A stretch of DNA of 64,000 nucleotides from Maylandia zebra (Eukaryota; Chordata; Actinopteri; Cichliformes; Cichlidae), in NCBI RefSeq assembly GCF_041146795.1, contig NC_135185.1, positions 30,306,529-30,370,528 on the forward strand, written 5' to 3'. A model generated the notes under the pieces. That model made no database searches. It had not been told where the DNA came from and was given only the letters and a program-made list of their open reading frames with translations. Below are positions 53,101 through 61,785 of this stretch, in pieces; the stretch's first letter is position 1; each line of letters begins with the position of its first letter. A program made the translations under genes and the position numbers.

Positions 53101-55247
53101 TGTGCCGTGAAAATCCCACTCTAGCAGACAAAAACAGTGCTTTTTATATGGACGCAAACGCGCGTTGCAGCTTCTTATCTGGTGCGCGTCTTTTATTTTG
53201 ACAGCGAATGCGCACATGCGGACCACTTATGTGCATCCCTGATTATATCTGCTTTCTTATTAGTCATAAAATAACAAGACAAGTACTTGTCAGCCAATTA
53301 TCCAATTACCAATGAGACCATGTATTGAAATGGCTGTAATTCCTAAACAGTTGATGCACAATTGTTGTAAAACCTGCTTATTTTAAACCTGAATGTTTGC
53401 ACTTCAACGACATCTTGATTGTTTAATTTAAAATCCACTCGGTGATGGTGCACAGAGGCAAAACTACAAAAAATGTGTCTTTGCAAAACAAATTATGGAC
53501 TTAACAGGATAAAACTTTGTGAACTACTGCGACTGCAGTCTTAGCTATTCTTGTACATGCAAGTTGCATGTGGAAAATCCAAGTAAGGGGTATTGGATTT
53601 GACTCCATTTGCTGACTCTGTGTGGAAAAACACACCCTCATCTTTTCTCTTTCTTCTTGTGTTTTTGTCTTTTCTGTTTCAGACAGATACAAACAAAGGC
53701 AGAACTCCAAATCTTCAACCTCAGGTACGTTGATTTGTTGTTCTGACTGTAGTTCTGTAGATATTTATTTTGATCGGTTGTTGAGTGGTATTGTTGCAAG
53801 AGTTGCCATTATAGATTTAGCCCTTACATTATGTTATTTTTCTCAAGCTGAAAGGTGCCCTTGGTGCTTTGAATCTGAGCCACGGTTATTATGATGTGTG
53901 GCTTGGTGTTTTATTTGACTCACTGTTGTAATCAGATCTTAAAGTGCTGGTGCCAGAAGTAGAATAGTTAGCTCCATTAGATAGAATTTCTTCCATTTTC
54001 TTCTATGCTCAATGATGCTATCAGTCTGCACTTTGTTGTTGCCTATAAAGACAAAAGGGTACATACAAATATTTTCTAGCTATGTTTCTTTGACATTATT
54101 ACCATCTAAGCAGATGCTCTGTGGAATTTTAACTCAAAAGCTTTGTGAAGGTCTCTATGAGAACCAGCCATAATCCTAAAAACAAATGGCCAGATGATGC
54201 AGGGGGGAAAACACCTGCCCAACTCCACGTTTAGAAATGCTGTGTTCCCAGAATTATATTTATATAATGAAACGCAGCCACAGTAGTGAGACTGATCATC
54301 TCCCCTGTGTTTCTTGCAGTCTGTGCAAAGCGCTACAGGAACCGCACAGGACTAAGTTACCACTACACCCATTCTCACCTGGCAGAGGAGGACAGAGCCG
54401 GGGAAAGGAGCACAGTTGCCTCCCAACCCCCCACTGCACCACAGACTGACAGACACAAACGTAAGTAAATGTGACACCTGTGGCTCCTGTTTAGGTTCCT
54501 CTTTTTTAACACTTTAAGTTATATTTAAGTTATATTCACCCCGATTATTTTGCTTCTTGTCAACCCTGTTCTGGTTATATTTTAAAGTTGTTGTTTTCTT
54601 TTGGGGGGGGTTGTTTTGTTTGTTTTTATCCCAATGCAAAATCCTAATCCTTTTTTTAGGTGTAGACAAATGTAATTAAATTAAATGTAATTTTATTTAA
54701 TGCAATTAAAATTGTAGAACATTTTTTTCTGCAAACTGGCTTCTTCAGGACAAATGTCACCTGGTTTTCACTTAAGTTATATTCTGTTTGTATAAGTTGT
54801 ATAGGTACCTAACATAATCTGGGTTAAATCAACTGTCATTAAAACTTTGATTTCTTTCTGGAAATTCCTGTTTAGGTCCAAAGGGTCCAGGTGGGACCAG
54901 CATTCCCAACAGTTACTGTAATAAATGCCAGGGCTCAAACAAGAAAACGGGTAAATCTGTGTCTCCCTGCTCAGCCTGCCAGTGCACAAGTATGTTCACA
55001 TATATCTTTGCATGATTTATTATGCTGTGATGATTGCCATATGATTTTCTTTCTTGACTCTGTTGCTCTCCTGTCCGGTGTTCCAGCTGACTGTGGAGAA
55101 GAGAAGGAAGACGGGACTTTTACTGGAGCTGAGGAGCTCTTCGGCACCACCTCAGAGAGCGACACTTCCACTTTTCATGGCTTTGAGGACGACGAGCTGG
55201 AAGAGCCGGCTGCGAACGGCAATGGGATACCCGGCCGTCACAGATAA
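35147..55247 (+). CDS. dpf3: D4/double PHD finger protein 3, DPF3a-type isoform
   Basis: Nuclear subunit of the BAF (SWI/SNF) chromatin remodelling complex, important in heart and muscle. Exons: 35147-35178, 45987-46147, 46909-47016, 49120-49247, 50107-50202, 50382-50442, cassette 53683-53724, 54320-54460, 54876-54989, 55087-55247. They encode 347 aa with the cassette and 333 aa without it. The N-terminal Requiem domain is highly conserved ([20 protein letters not shown]). [12 protein letters not shown] identifies DPF3. An acidic stretch, a basic [18 protein letters not shown] region, the C2H2 finger ([19 protein letters not shown]) and a partial PHD ([13 protein letters not shown], then CSACQC) follow. 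The tail [15 protein letters not shown] matches the human DPF3a end, which replaces the second half of the tandem PHD. The linker after KKRRLH is about eight residues shorter than in human, so a small exon may be missed. Intron 1 is 10.8 kb and full of transposons. Confidence 0.94.
35179..40820 (+). other. dpf3: dpf3 intron 1, left part
   Basis: GC-richer near the start (CpG shore of the promoter). I recognise no exon or clear repeat; numerous short frames lack domains. Confidence 0.45.
40826..41060. repeat. possible fish interspersed repeat
   Basis: Begins with a stretch like ATAGACTGTATATAAAAGATGG, which I recall as a frequent repeat in percomorph genomes. Borders and family are uncertain. 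Confidence 0.3.
41129..42734 (-). mobile_element. nearly intact Tc1/mariner transposon
   Basis: A 1606-base element flanked by TA duplications (41127-41128 and 42735-42736). Terminal inverted repeats of about 200 bases (41129-41329 and 42535-42734) begin CAGTGGGGC and differ at about two positions. The minus-strand transposase starts at 42369 ([20 protein letters not shown]) and ends at 41346. The DD34E residues are present: [17 protein letters not shown] and [11 protein letters not shown] run of seven T at 42261-42267, one longer than the family pattern, shifts the frame between the N-terminal helix-turn-helix and the rest. Near-identical ends mean a recent insertion. Confidence 0.95.
43131..44202. 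mobile_element. hAT-type non-autonomous element with a second element inside
   Basis: Ends TAGGGATGGGCGATAT (left) and ATATCGCCCAGCCCTA (right) are inverted repeats. The flanking 8-base duplications are ATTAATAG (43123-43130) and ATTGATAG (44203-44210), one mismatch. An 8-base duplication is the hAT signature. There is no transposase frame. The interior is interrupted at 43261-43486 by another element. Confidence 0.8.
43261..43486. mobile_element. 226-base hAT MITE nested in the element above
   Basis: Terminal inverted repeats CAGGGGTGCCCAATCCCAGT and its complement extend inward about 60 bases, including CTGCAGCTTTTAGA. Duplications GTCGAAAG (43253-43260) and GTTGAAAG (43487-43494) differ at one base. 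It inserted after the outer element. Confidence 0.88.
44597..45628. mobile_element. 1.03 kb hAT-type non-autonomous element
   Basis: Ends TAGGGATGGGTATTGAT and GATACCCATCCCTA, with a perfect 8-base duplication GTCAGGGG at 44589-44596 and 45629-45636. Sub-terminal GATTCCGATTC and GGAATCG blocks are inverted. No transposase is left. The exact duplication suggests a moderately young copy. Confidence 0.87.
46210..46622. mobile_element. possible MITE in dpf3 intron 2
   Basis: GTTTCCATTATTACC near the left end and TACTAATGGAAAAGG near the right end are partly inverted. CpG-rich interior holds GGTACCAGGTAC. It recalls PIF/Harbinger-like fish MITEs, but I could not fix a target duplication. Confidence 0.4.
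47017..49119 (+). other. dpf3: dpf3 intron 3
   Basis: A 2.1 kb intron. A small exon encoding the missing linker residues could be hidden here; I found no convincing candidate. A CTCC/GGGAGG-rich run lies near 48180-48235. Confidence 0.4.
51172..52206. mobile_element. 1.03 kb hAT-type element, older relative of the one at 44597
   Basis: Left end AAGGGATGGGAATTGATAAG and right end GAGCCGGTTCTCGATTTCC resemble those of the 44597 element. Duplications CTGACAGA (51164-51171) and CTGATAGA (52207-52214) differ at one base. Similar length, more diverged ends: probably an older copy of the same or a sister family. Confidence 0.75.
52800..53241 (+). mobile_element. 442-base deleted hAT element with zinc-finger remnant
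   Basis: Long inverted ends of about 100 bases (CAGGGCTGCACATAAGTGG on the left, its near-complement on the right) flanked by perfect ATTATATC duplications (52792-52799, 53242-53249). The interior 52950-53150 encodes [16 protein letters not shown] and [10 protein letters not shown], like the N-terminal zinc finger of ZNF862-type hAT transposases; the catalytic part is deleted. Confidence 0.85.
53683..53724 (+). CDS. dpf3: dpf3 cassette exon inside the C2H2 finger
   Basis: A 42-base exon with clean borders (TTTCAG before, GTACGT after) adds 14 codons ([14 protein letters not shown]). It keeps phase: exon 6 ends with one base, and skipping the cassette joins it to exon 8 to give CDICAKRY, the canonical C-x2-C of the finger. 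Inclusion separates the two cysteines and should abolish normal zinc binding. A very similar 14-residue insertion is known from DPF2, so this is probably a conserved family splice choice. Confidence 0.8.
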
Positions 55248-55434
55248 AGAAAATCTTTTAGATTTAAAGAGACATTTTTTTTAATATGGATTAACCTCTG
55301 GCAAAAATCTGCTGCTTCTTTTTCAATGTTTTTTGTTTTTGTTTGCGGAAAGCACAAAGTGATGATTTCAGGACAGAAATGCAAGCAAGTGGTATTTCAT
55401 CTACTGAACATTGTTAATTAATTTATGAACACCT

Positions 55435-55530
<96 letters not shown>

Positions 55531-56095
55531 CATTTAAGGTTACAAAGGACTGTCAGTTTTTCCTGACAAGTGACTCCGTGCAGAACGGAAGATGTTTTTG
55601 GAGTGTGGCTTTTTTGTTTTTTCTTCCCTCACTGGAGCAGAAGGGTTATGAACAAAAACACTGGAGAAATTGGAAAATTGCAGACAAGACTTTCTGTTTT
55701 TTAAGTGAATGATAAGTTTGGTAGATGATTGAATGTCATTGCAGACCCATACTTGCATTGCAGAACTACTGGATATTTTTGAATCAGTAGTCAGTGTGAC
55801 TATGAAGACCTCTTCTTCTGCTCTAACTCTGAATTGAACGTATGAAAATGAAGGAACCAATGAAAGGAGTGCCACAGGCCACTGGAAATGTTTGGATGAA
55901 GAAACCTTTATAGTCTTTACACAAGGGGGACAAATCAAATCGAAGGTAAGCGTTTGTGGTACCTTGTCAGAGAACAAGTAGATTACAAGACAAGAATAGA
56001 TGGTATGCGAGTGATTGTTACCAGTTTAAATCTGATTTAGACAAACTGCATTTTGCACATTGTACTGGACAATAAAACTAATTAAGGGTCATGCA
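55248..56095 (+). other. dpf3: 3'UTR of the dpf3 short isoform
   Basis: Follows the TAA at 55245-55247. AATAAA at 56071-56076 (GGACAATAAAACT) is the likely poly(A) signal. The trailer contains the TA microsatellite at 55440-55528. Confidence 0.55.
55440..55528. repeat. (AT)n microsatellite
   Basis: About 44 AT units within the dpf3 3'UTR. Confidence 0.97.
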
Positions 56096-56544
56096 CGAGC
56101 ATTTTGTAGTCCAACATTGGTCTAGTTTTCAGACATGCTTGCAACACGGCACAGTGGAGCACCACTTGTGGTCCAGACTGAAATCTCCCAACAAATCACA
56201 GATGTACTGCCGTGACATTTGATGCATCCATTCATGACGCTTAGAAGTTGAATCCTAATAACGTTGGTGCCTTGAGTAGTAGTAGTAGTAGCACAATGAG
56301 TTCACATTTGTGTGTTTAGTAACTATCTGAAGAAATATTTGATGAACTGCCAGGAAATTTGTCTGGTAATATAGAGTTTTAATTACCTCATATTTTGAGT
56401 TTGTCCAAAAACTTGCTTTATGCAAAATAAATGGCATTCCCATCGTATTGTACCAGAGCTGATGGCGCAAATATTCCACTTATGTTTCTTTGACATGCAG
56501 TGATATTTAAAAGGGTAATTATGTTGATGACTATCGGAAATCGT

Positions 56545-57480
56545 AAAACCACAATTGCTAAGAAACTGGGACACTCTGAAATATGTAAATAAAAATGGAT
56601 TGAAATGATTTGCAAATCTCATAAACCCGTGTTTTCAGAAAGGTCAGAGCTGCAGGCAGCACCTGTACTCTTTGACTAACATGCCATGCCGTTGTAATAG
56701 ATTCTGTATGGCTTAGCATTGTCTTGCTGAAAAAAGCAAGCTCTTCCCTGAAAACATGTTGTTTGAATGGGAGTATATGTTGCTCTAAAACTTTTATATG
56801 TCATAGCTGATGTTTTTCCAGATGTGTTACATAGGCACTAATGCGGCCCCATACCATCAGAGCAGCAGGGTTTAGAACGCCGTGCTCTTTAGAAGAGAGG
56901 AGGCGGCATCTATGTTTTCCAAAATGAAATTCAAATTTCTGTTCATCTGAACACTAAACAGTTGAGTTCTATATGTGTTTCTGAGCTTGTGCAGTGATTT
57001 CCATGACAGTCATGCCTGTCTGAGTGCCTGAAGGTTACAGGCATCCAATACTGAAATCTTGGAGGATATCTACAGATTATCAGAATGTTTTGATAATATT
57101 AAATATTACAGATGATGAAATGCTTTATCTTCACTTGTAGATCATTTTTTGCAGAGTGGTGAACTTCTCCCACCTTTACTTCTGAGGAACTCTGCCTCTC
57201 TAACATGCTCTTTTTATGCCCAATCATGTTACTGACCTGTTGCCATTGAATCTAATTGGTCGCCGTTTCTTTATAGTACCAATTATTTTTGCAGCCTTTT
57301 GTTGCTTCCATCCCAACTTTTTTGCTTTTCAAAATGAGCAAATAATTTTCTTGAAAGAGAAACATGTCCCATGTTCTGTGTGTTCTATTGTAAATAAAAT
57401 ATAGGTTTATGAGATTTGCAAATAATTGCATTCTGTTTTTATTTACATTTTGTCTCAACTTTTTAGAATTGGGGTTGTAA
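56545..57480 (-). mobile_element. decayed Tc1/mariner element
   Basis: The right end AGAATTGGGGTTGTAA and preceding ATTTACATTTTGTCTCAAC are inverted relative to the left segment around 56545-56625 (CTGGGACA, ATGTAAATAAAAATGG, ATTTGCAAATCTCATAAACC). The interior, read on the minus strand at about 56820-56870, encodes LMVWGRISAYV, a transposase block. Heavily mutated and non-functional. Confidence 0.7.
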
Positions 57481-60380
57481 TTTTTGAAGGTTTTCTGTGG
57501 ACTTCACCTTATTAGCGTATAGCAAAAAAATGTTGTTATGATTTGGGTACCTCCATAACTAAGATTTGATGTTTCTTTTTTATTATAGATATCCGCTATC
57601 AATTATTATGGCCGTGACAATTTTTTTGTAGAAATCTGATGTTTTGACAGCCCTGCTCCTGTTGTATTTGTGCTAAGCTAGTTTAAACTTGAAAAGCTGC
57701 TAGCATGGCTGCAGATCTTAACTCTTGCTCAGACATATTATGCGTGAGGCTTACTGTTATTGTCTGTGTTACATAGGAGCACTCAGCACATTGGCATGTG
57801 GCCCAGGGCTGGGGGGTGACCAGTGAAGAAGAGGATTTTAACCCTCAAAAACTAATGAGCCTTCATGTCCCTCCTGATTTGGGCCTGAAATAACTGACTG
57901 AAACGGATGAATAGGCATCCATCACTTCTCCCAGCCATGTGGCTTAATTGAAGCAACTGCTCCCTTGACAGTATATATCGACCCCTTGTGAACATTTGAA
58001 ATGTGAGTATCCGGCTTCATTTTATCCTTTCTGCACTGTGCTGGAGCTCCTCTCAGAACTATGGGAACACTAAAGGCCAGGCCTTTGGACTGTTTGTGCC
58101 CAACGGGTGCATTTGGGGCCCCTGCGGCCCAGCCTGCCCACTCCTGCTCTGCGACTGTGTGTCTGCTGTGTGATCCGATGTGACACTAAGACGTCATTAT
58201 CCTCATCACTGTGCCAGCTTGCCGCTCTGCACTGGAAATCAGCTCTGACAGCCATGACCCTCCAACCTGATTGGACCAGTGACCCTCTGACCTGCAGCCA
58301 TAGAGATGGTGCTCAAACTCACCACTATTACATGCAGACCTCTGGACTACTGTAACAATACCCCGGTGTGGACACAGGTTTTCTGCTTCTGGCCCTCAAC
58401 CTGTTTTTGCTCCCTTCTTCCTCTGCCTCTCTGATCTCAAATGGATGATTTAGCTCACTTTTTTTTGTTGCATATTTTCTCTGTTGTATAATATTTCTAT
58501 GTTTTAAAGTTTGATGGTATGACTTCTTGCGTTTGCTCAGACTGTATTGATACCTCTGTCCTGATCAGGTGCATAATAGCCACAACTACTCAGGCATCTT
58601 TTCACTTCATCTGCTGTTGATTGTTCAGCCACTCAGCCCTGATTTTATGTGATTGTTCTCAGTTGGCAGAGTAACACACGTGGATCCCGACTGCCAGTAG
58701 GGCCTGGGAATACTGCAGTCTCATGCTATAGGAAAACATTGCAATAATAAGCTTCAGCTCTGTCTCTTCTATGCTCGTTCTACCTGCTGTCACGCATGGC
58801 ATGCAAAAACTCTACAGAGATCGTGACACAGTGAGATTCATCTCGGATTTGCATTTGGAATTATCATTACTAGAGTGACATTACTCCGCTGGGATACAGT
58901 TATTTACTTAGAAGTGACAAGTGTAAATCCAAGTTACTTGTGACATTTCCATTGAGTGCTTTAGAGGGCCTAATTGCTTTATGACATTTAGAAGGAGCTT
59001 GAAGTACTGTATCCAAAAGCTTTTTTAGGTCCGCTGGTTGCACATGCTGTCTGAGAGGTCTGTTTTCTTCCATGTGATTATTCAGTATCGCTGCAATGTA
59101 ATAACAGCTGCTCCGTTTTTGAAGCTAACCATTAATCTTAGATGTGTCTGTTATGACTTGCGTAAGTGCTTCAAACCATCTTTCTTCACTTCCCTCAGGG
59201 ACCCTCCACACACAGCAGTTTATCTCCACTGGACAAGGAATGCATCTGAGACATGTCGGTTGTCTTGTTTTCCTCAGTTACGTGTTGTTTCCACAGTTAA
59301 AAAAAGAAAAACTGAAAAAAAGTGGGTCATCGTGTCATTTATCTTCCTAAGTCAGTCATGCCAGTAAGTTGAAGCATGTGTCATCACTCATAATCTGCTA
59401 AGTGTTACCTACCGTATACATGAACGGGCCAAGTGCGGTGCAGTTCTGAACAAAAGGAGAAGCTCCCGAGTGCAAAAGTTAGCGATGCCTCCGTAATTTA
59501 ACGTGTCACCAATCATTGAATAGCCTGTATACCTCGTCAAAGACAGCAATAGGCCCTGGTACTCTCTTGTCAAGCCTGCAAAGGAGGGTGGAGAGGGAGG
59601 ATCGGGGTGGGAACAGAGCCAAGAGGAGATGAAATGGACATGACCGTTTTAGGGGTTTTGTTTGTTTATTTTTAATTTGTTTGGTTGTTTTGTTTTTTTC
59701 ATCTTCTGCTGTAAATAGTCAAAAAAGAGAGAATGAAGTCTTTGTTAAACTATTTTTATTGTTCTGAAAAAAATAAACAAAAAAAGGAATATTTTTGCTT
59801 GATGCTGTTTTTCTGCAAAAGGGAGATGGGTCATTCTGATAAGCACAGGATTCCTAGACTGGATCGATAAGCTGGAGTGACTCAGAATCTGTGAGCAGAC
59901 AGAGCGAGAGGAAAAACATCTCTTGAGTGTGTGAGAGCAGGAGGCAGTGCTGGACTCTGTATAAGACAAAGATAACAAAAGTAGATCTCGCTCACAGAGA
60001 TCTTATTGATCAGTAGGTGCTGCTTGATAAATAACAAGTGAGTCTGAAGAAATGGGATGAGTAACAGCGTCTCCTGACAGGAATGTTTACTGGTGGCAAA
60101 AACATCATTTGAATGTTAACTGTGGTACACAGAGGAGATAAACGATTCCAATAAATGGCAGTAAAACAGCGTTTTAGGCAGCAGGTAGGAATAAGATCAC
60201 AATACGAGAAACGTCAATAATATTTATTTTTTTTAAGCCAGAACTCTGTAAAATTTTGGGATTGCAGCACGTTGCTCCAAAACATACTACTTTCTTGTGT
60301 CGTGCATGCTAATGCCATCTGAACTGTGCTGAAACCAAGCTAGGTTTCTCCTCTGTGTGTACAGAAAGCACAGTTCAGAT
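57481..60380. other. unassigned DNA downstream of dpf3 short end
   Basis: No coding exon is supported. It may be intron of the longer dpf3 transcript. An AATAAA with upstream T-rich and conserved-looking A-rich sequence sits at 59772-59777 but cannot be tied to a transcript. Confidence 0.35.
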
Positions 60381-60394
60381 GGCACGATGCAATG

Positions 60395-60520
60395 CCATCT
60401 GGTTATCAGCAGCTTCATTTTTCAGCATGACAATGATCCCAAACACTGCCAATCCAGTAGCAGCATACTCACATAGAAAAACCCACAATGGATCGCTATC
60501 AGTCATTGATTTTTAGTCAT
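60395..60520 (+). mobile_element. Tc1 transposase fragment
   Basis: The + strand reads FQHDNDPKH, followed by a piece like KTHNG and LSVID, the region around the second catalytic Asp of Tc1 transposases. A short relic only. Confidence 0.6.
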
Positions 60521-60654
60521 GAATAATTTTCAGTTGTTGCTGATCCTCCATATACTTTCTGCACTGAATGTTATCTATCCAGATGTAGTATTTAGTGCTC
60601 TGTTTTGCCAGTTTTTCTAGCATAACGAACATGATCACAGTATTTAGATTAACA

Positions 60655-61435
60655 GGCTCTGGGATGTAGTCGGTTTATCAGGTGGGCCTCTAGAATGGTT
60701 TACCTCCTAACTTTCTGGCAAAACATTCAATGTTTTTGCAAACCAGTCTCCAAGAGCCTGCTGTGTGGGGTACCACAGGGCTCAGTCTTGGGACCTATTC
60801 TCTTATTTTGCCCCTAGGCCAAATAATCAGGCAATTTTCTGATGTGTAATAAACTGTTTTAGTAGTATTAACCAGAGTCTGTCTGAAAACTACTTGTAGG
60901 TGAACTCTGATAAAAAAGAAAAAAGAAACCCTATTTATTCCCCGAGAGAACCAAATAACTGAAATCAAGCAATACCTTGGTCTATTGCCCTCTTCTGTCG
61001 AACCAAACCTCAGAAACCTTGGCATCATTTGTGGATTAATCAGAAACTGTTTTTTTTCCCACATGAGAAATGTTTCTAAGCTTTGAACTCTGGTGTCAAA
61101 AGCGGATTTAGAGATGATTATTCATTCCTCTTTTCGTCTTGTCTTGATTATAGTAGCAGCCTTTTTTATGTGTTTGAATAAGAAGGATCTTGACCGTCTC
61201 CAGTTGGTACAGAATGCTGCTGCTACACGAAAGAAACAGCACTCCAGTTTTAATCTCTTTACGTTGGCTACCGGTATATCTTAGAATTCATTATAAAATT
61301 GTAGCCCTGTGTGACCTTCTAGAACCTACACGTCTGAGATCTTCCAGTCAACAGCTGTTAATGGCCCCATGAACTAATTTTAGGACCAGAGGGGATAAAT
61401 AAAGTTTATTATTATTTTTATTATTACACAACACC
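60655..61435 (+). mobile_element. decayed L2/CR1-group LINE, 3' part
   Basis: GVPQGSVLGPILF (reverse transcriptase motif B) is readable at 60770-60810. DRLQLVQNAAA and IHYKIVALCDLL follow at 61180-61320, and the piece ends in AATAAAGTTTATTATTATT. Several stops and frame changes break it. Confidence 0.7.
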
Positions 61436-61554
61436 ACTTAAACTAACTGTTATGCTTAAAAAATGCCAATGCAGTGTCTCTTTAAAAGCCTGTTTCAGAT
61501 TCCTTTAGCTAGTAATTCAATTCAGTGATGTCAAGATGATGAATCGATGTTATA

Positions 61555-61785
61555 ATATTAGGTCCATATTTCCATTTTGGACCTAATGGTTTGTTTTTTT
61601 TCTTCATGATTTTGTTTCCTTACACCCCTACAGTGCATTGGGGAGTGCGTATAAAAACAATCCCTAAACAGTTAATGTAACACTTTTGTTACACCTTTTA
61701 AAATCTGCACTTCAACCTCATCTTGACTGTTTGACTTAAAAATCCACGCTGGTGTATATAAAGGCAAAACTACAACAAACGTATG
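61555..61785. mobile_element. Tc1-like terminal repeat relic
   Basis: ATTAGGTCCATATTT at its left and a block CTGCACTTCAACCTCATCTTGACTG-like (61708 on), also seen at 53399-53423, mark it as the end of the same Tc1 family as the split element at 50990-53508. Confidence 0.5.

Larger units (their letters stand above)
50990..53508 (-). mobile_element. old Tc1-like element split by two hAT insertions
   Basis: Three separated pieces read as one family. Left end about 50990-51060 (ATTGTACACCACCACAGTGGA), transposase remnant 52215-52680 on the minus strand, and right end 53250-53508 (TGCACTTCAAC.., ending near TTATGGACTTAACAG). Elements at 51172-52206 and 52800-53241 interrupt it. The coding part is heavily decayed. 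The family was judged from remembered fish Tc1 sequence. Confidence 0.65.

Noticed and set aside
59144-59367. Possible dpf3 exon after CTTCCCTCAG at 59199
   Set aside because: The translation has no PHD cysteine pattern and no similarity to DPF proteins that I recognise.
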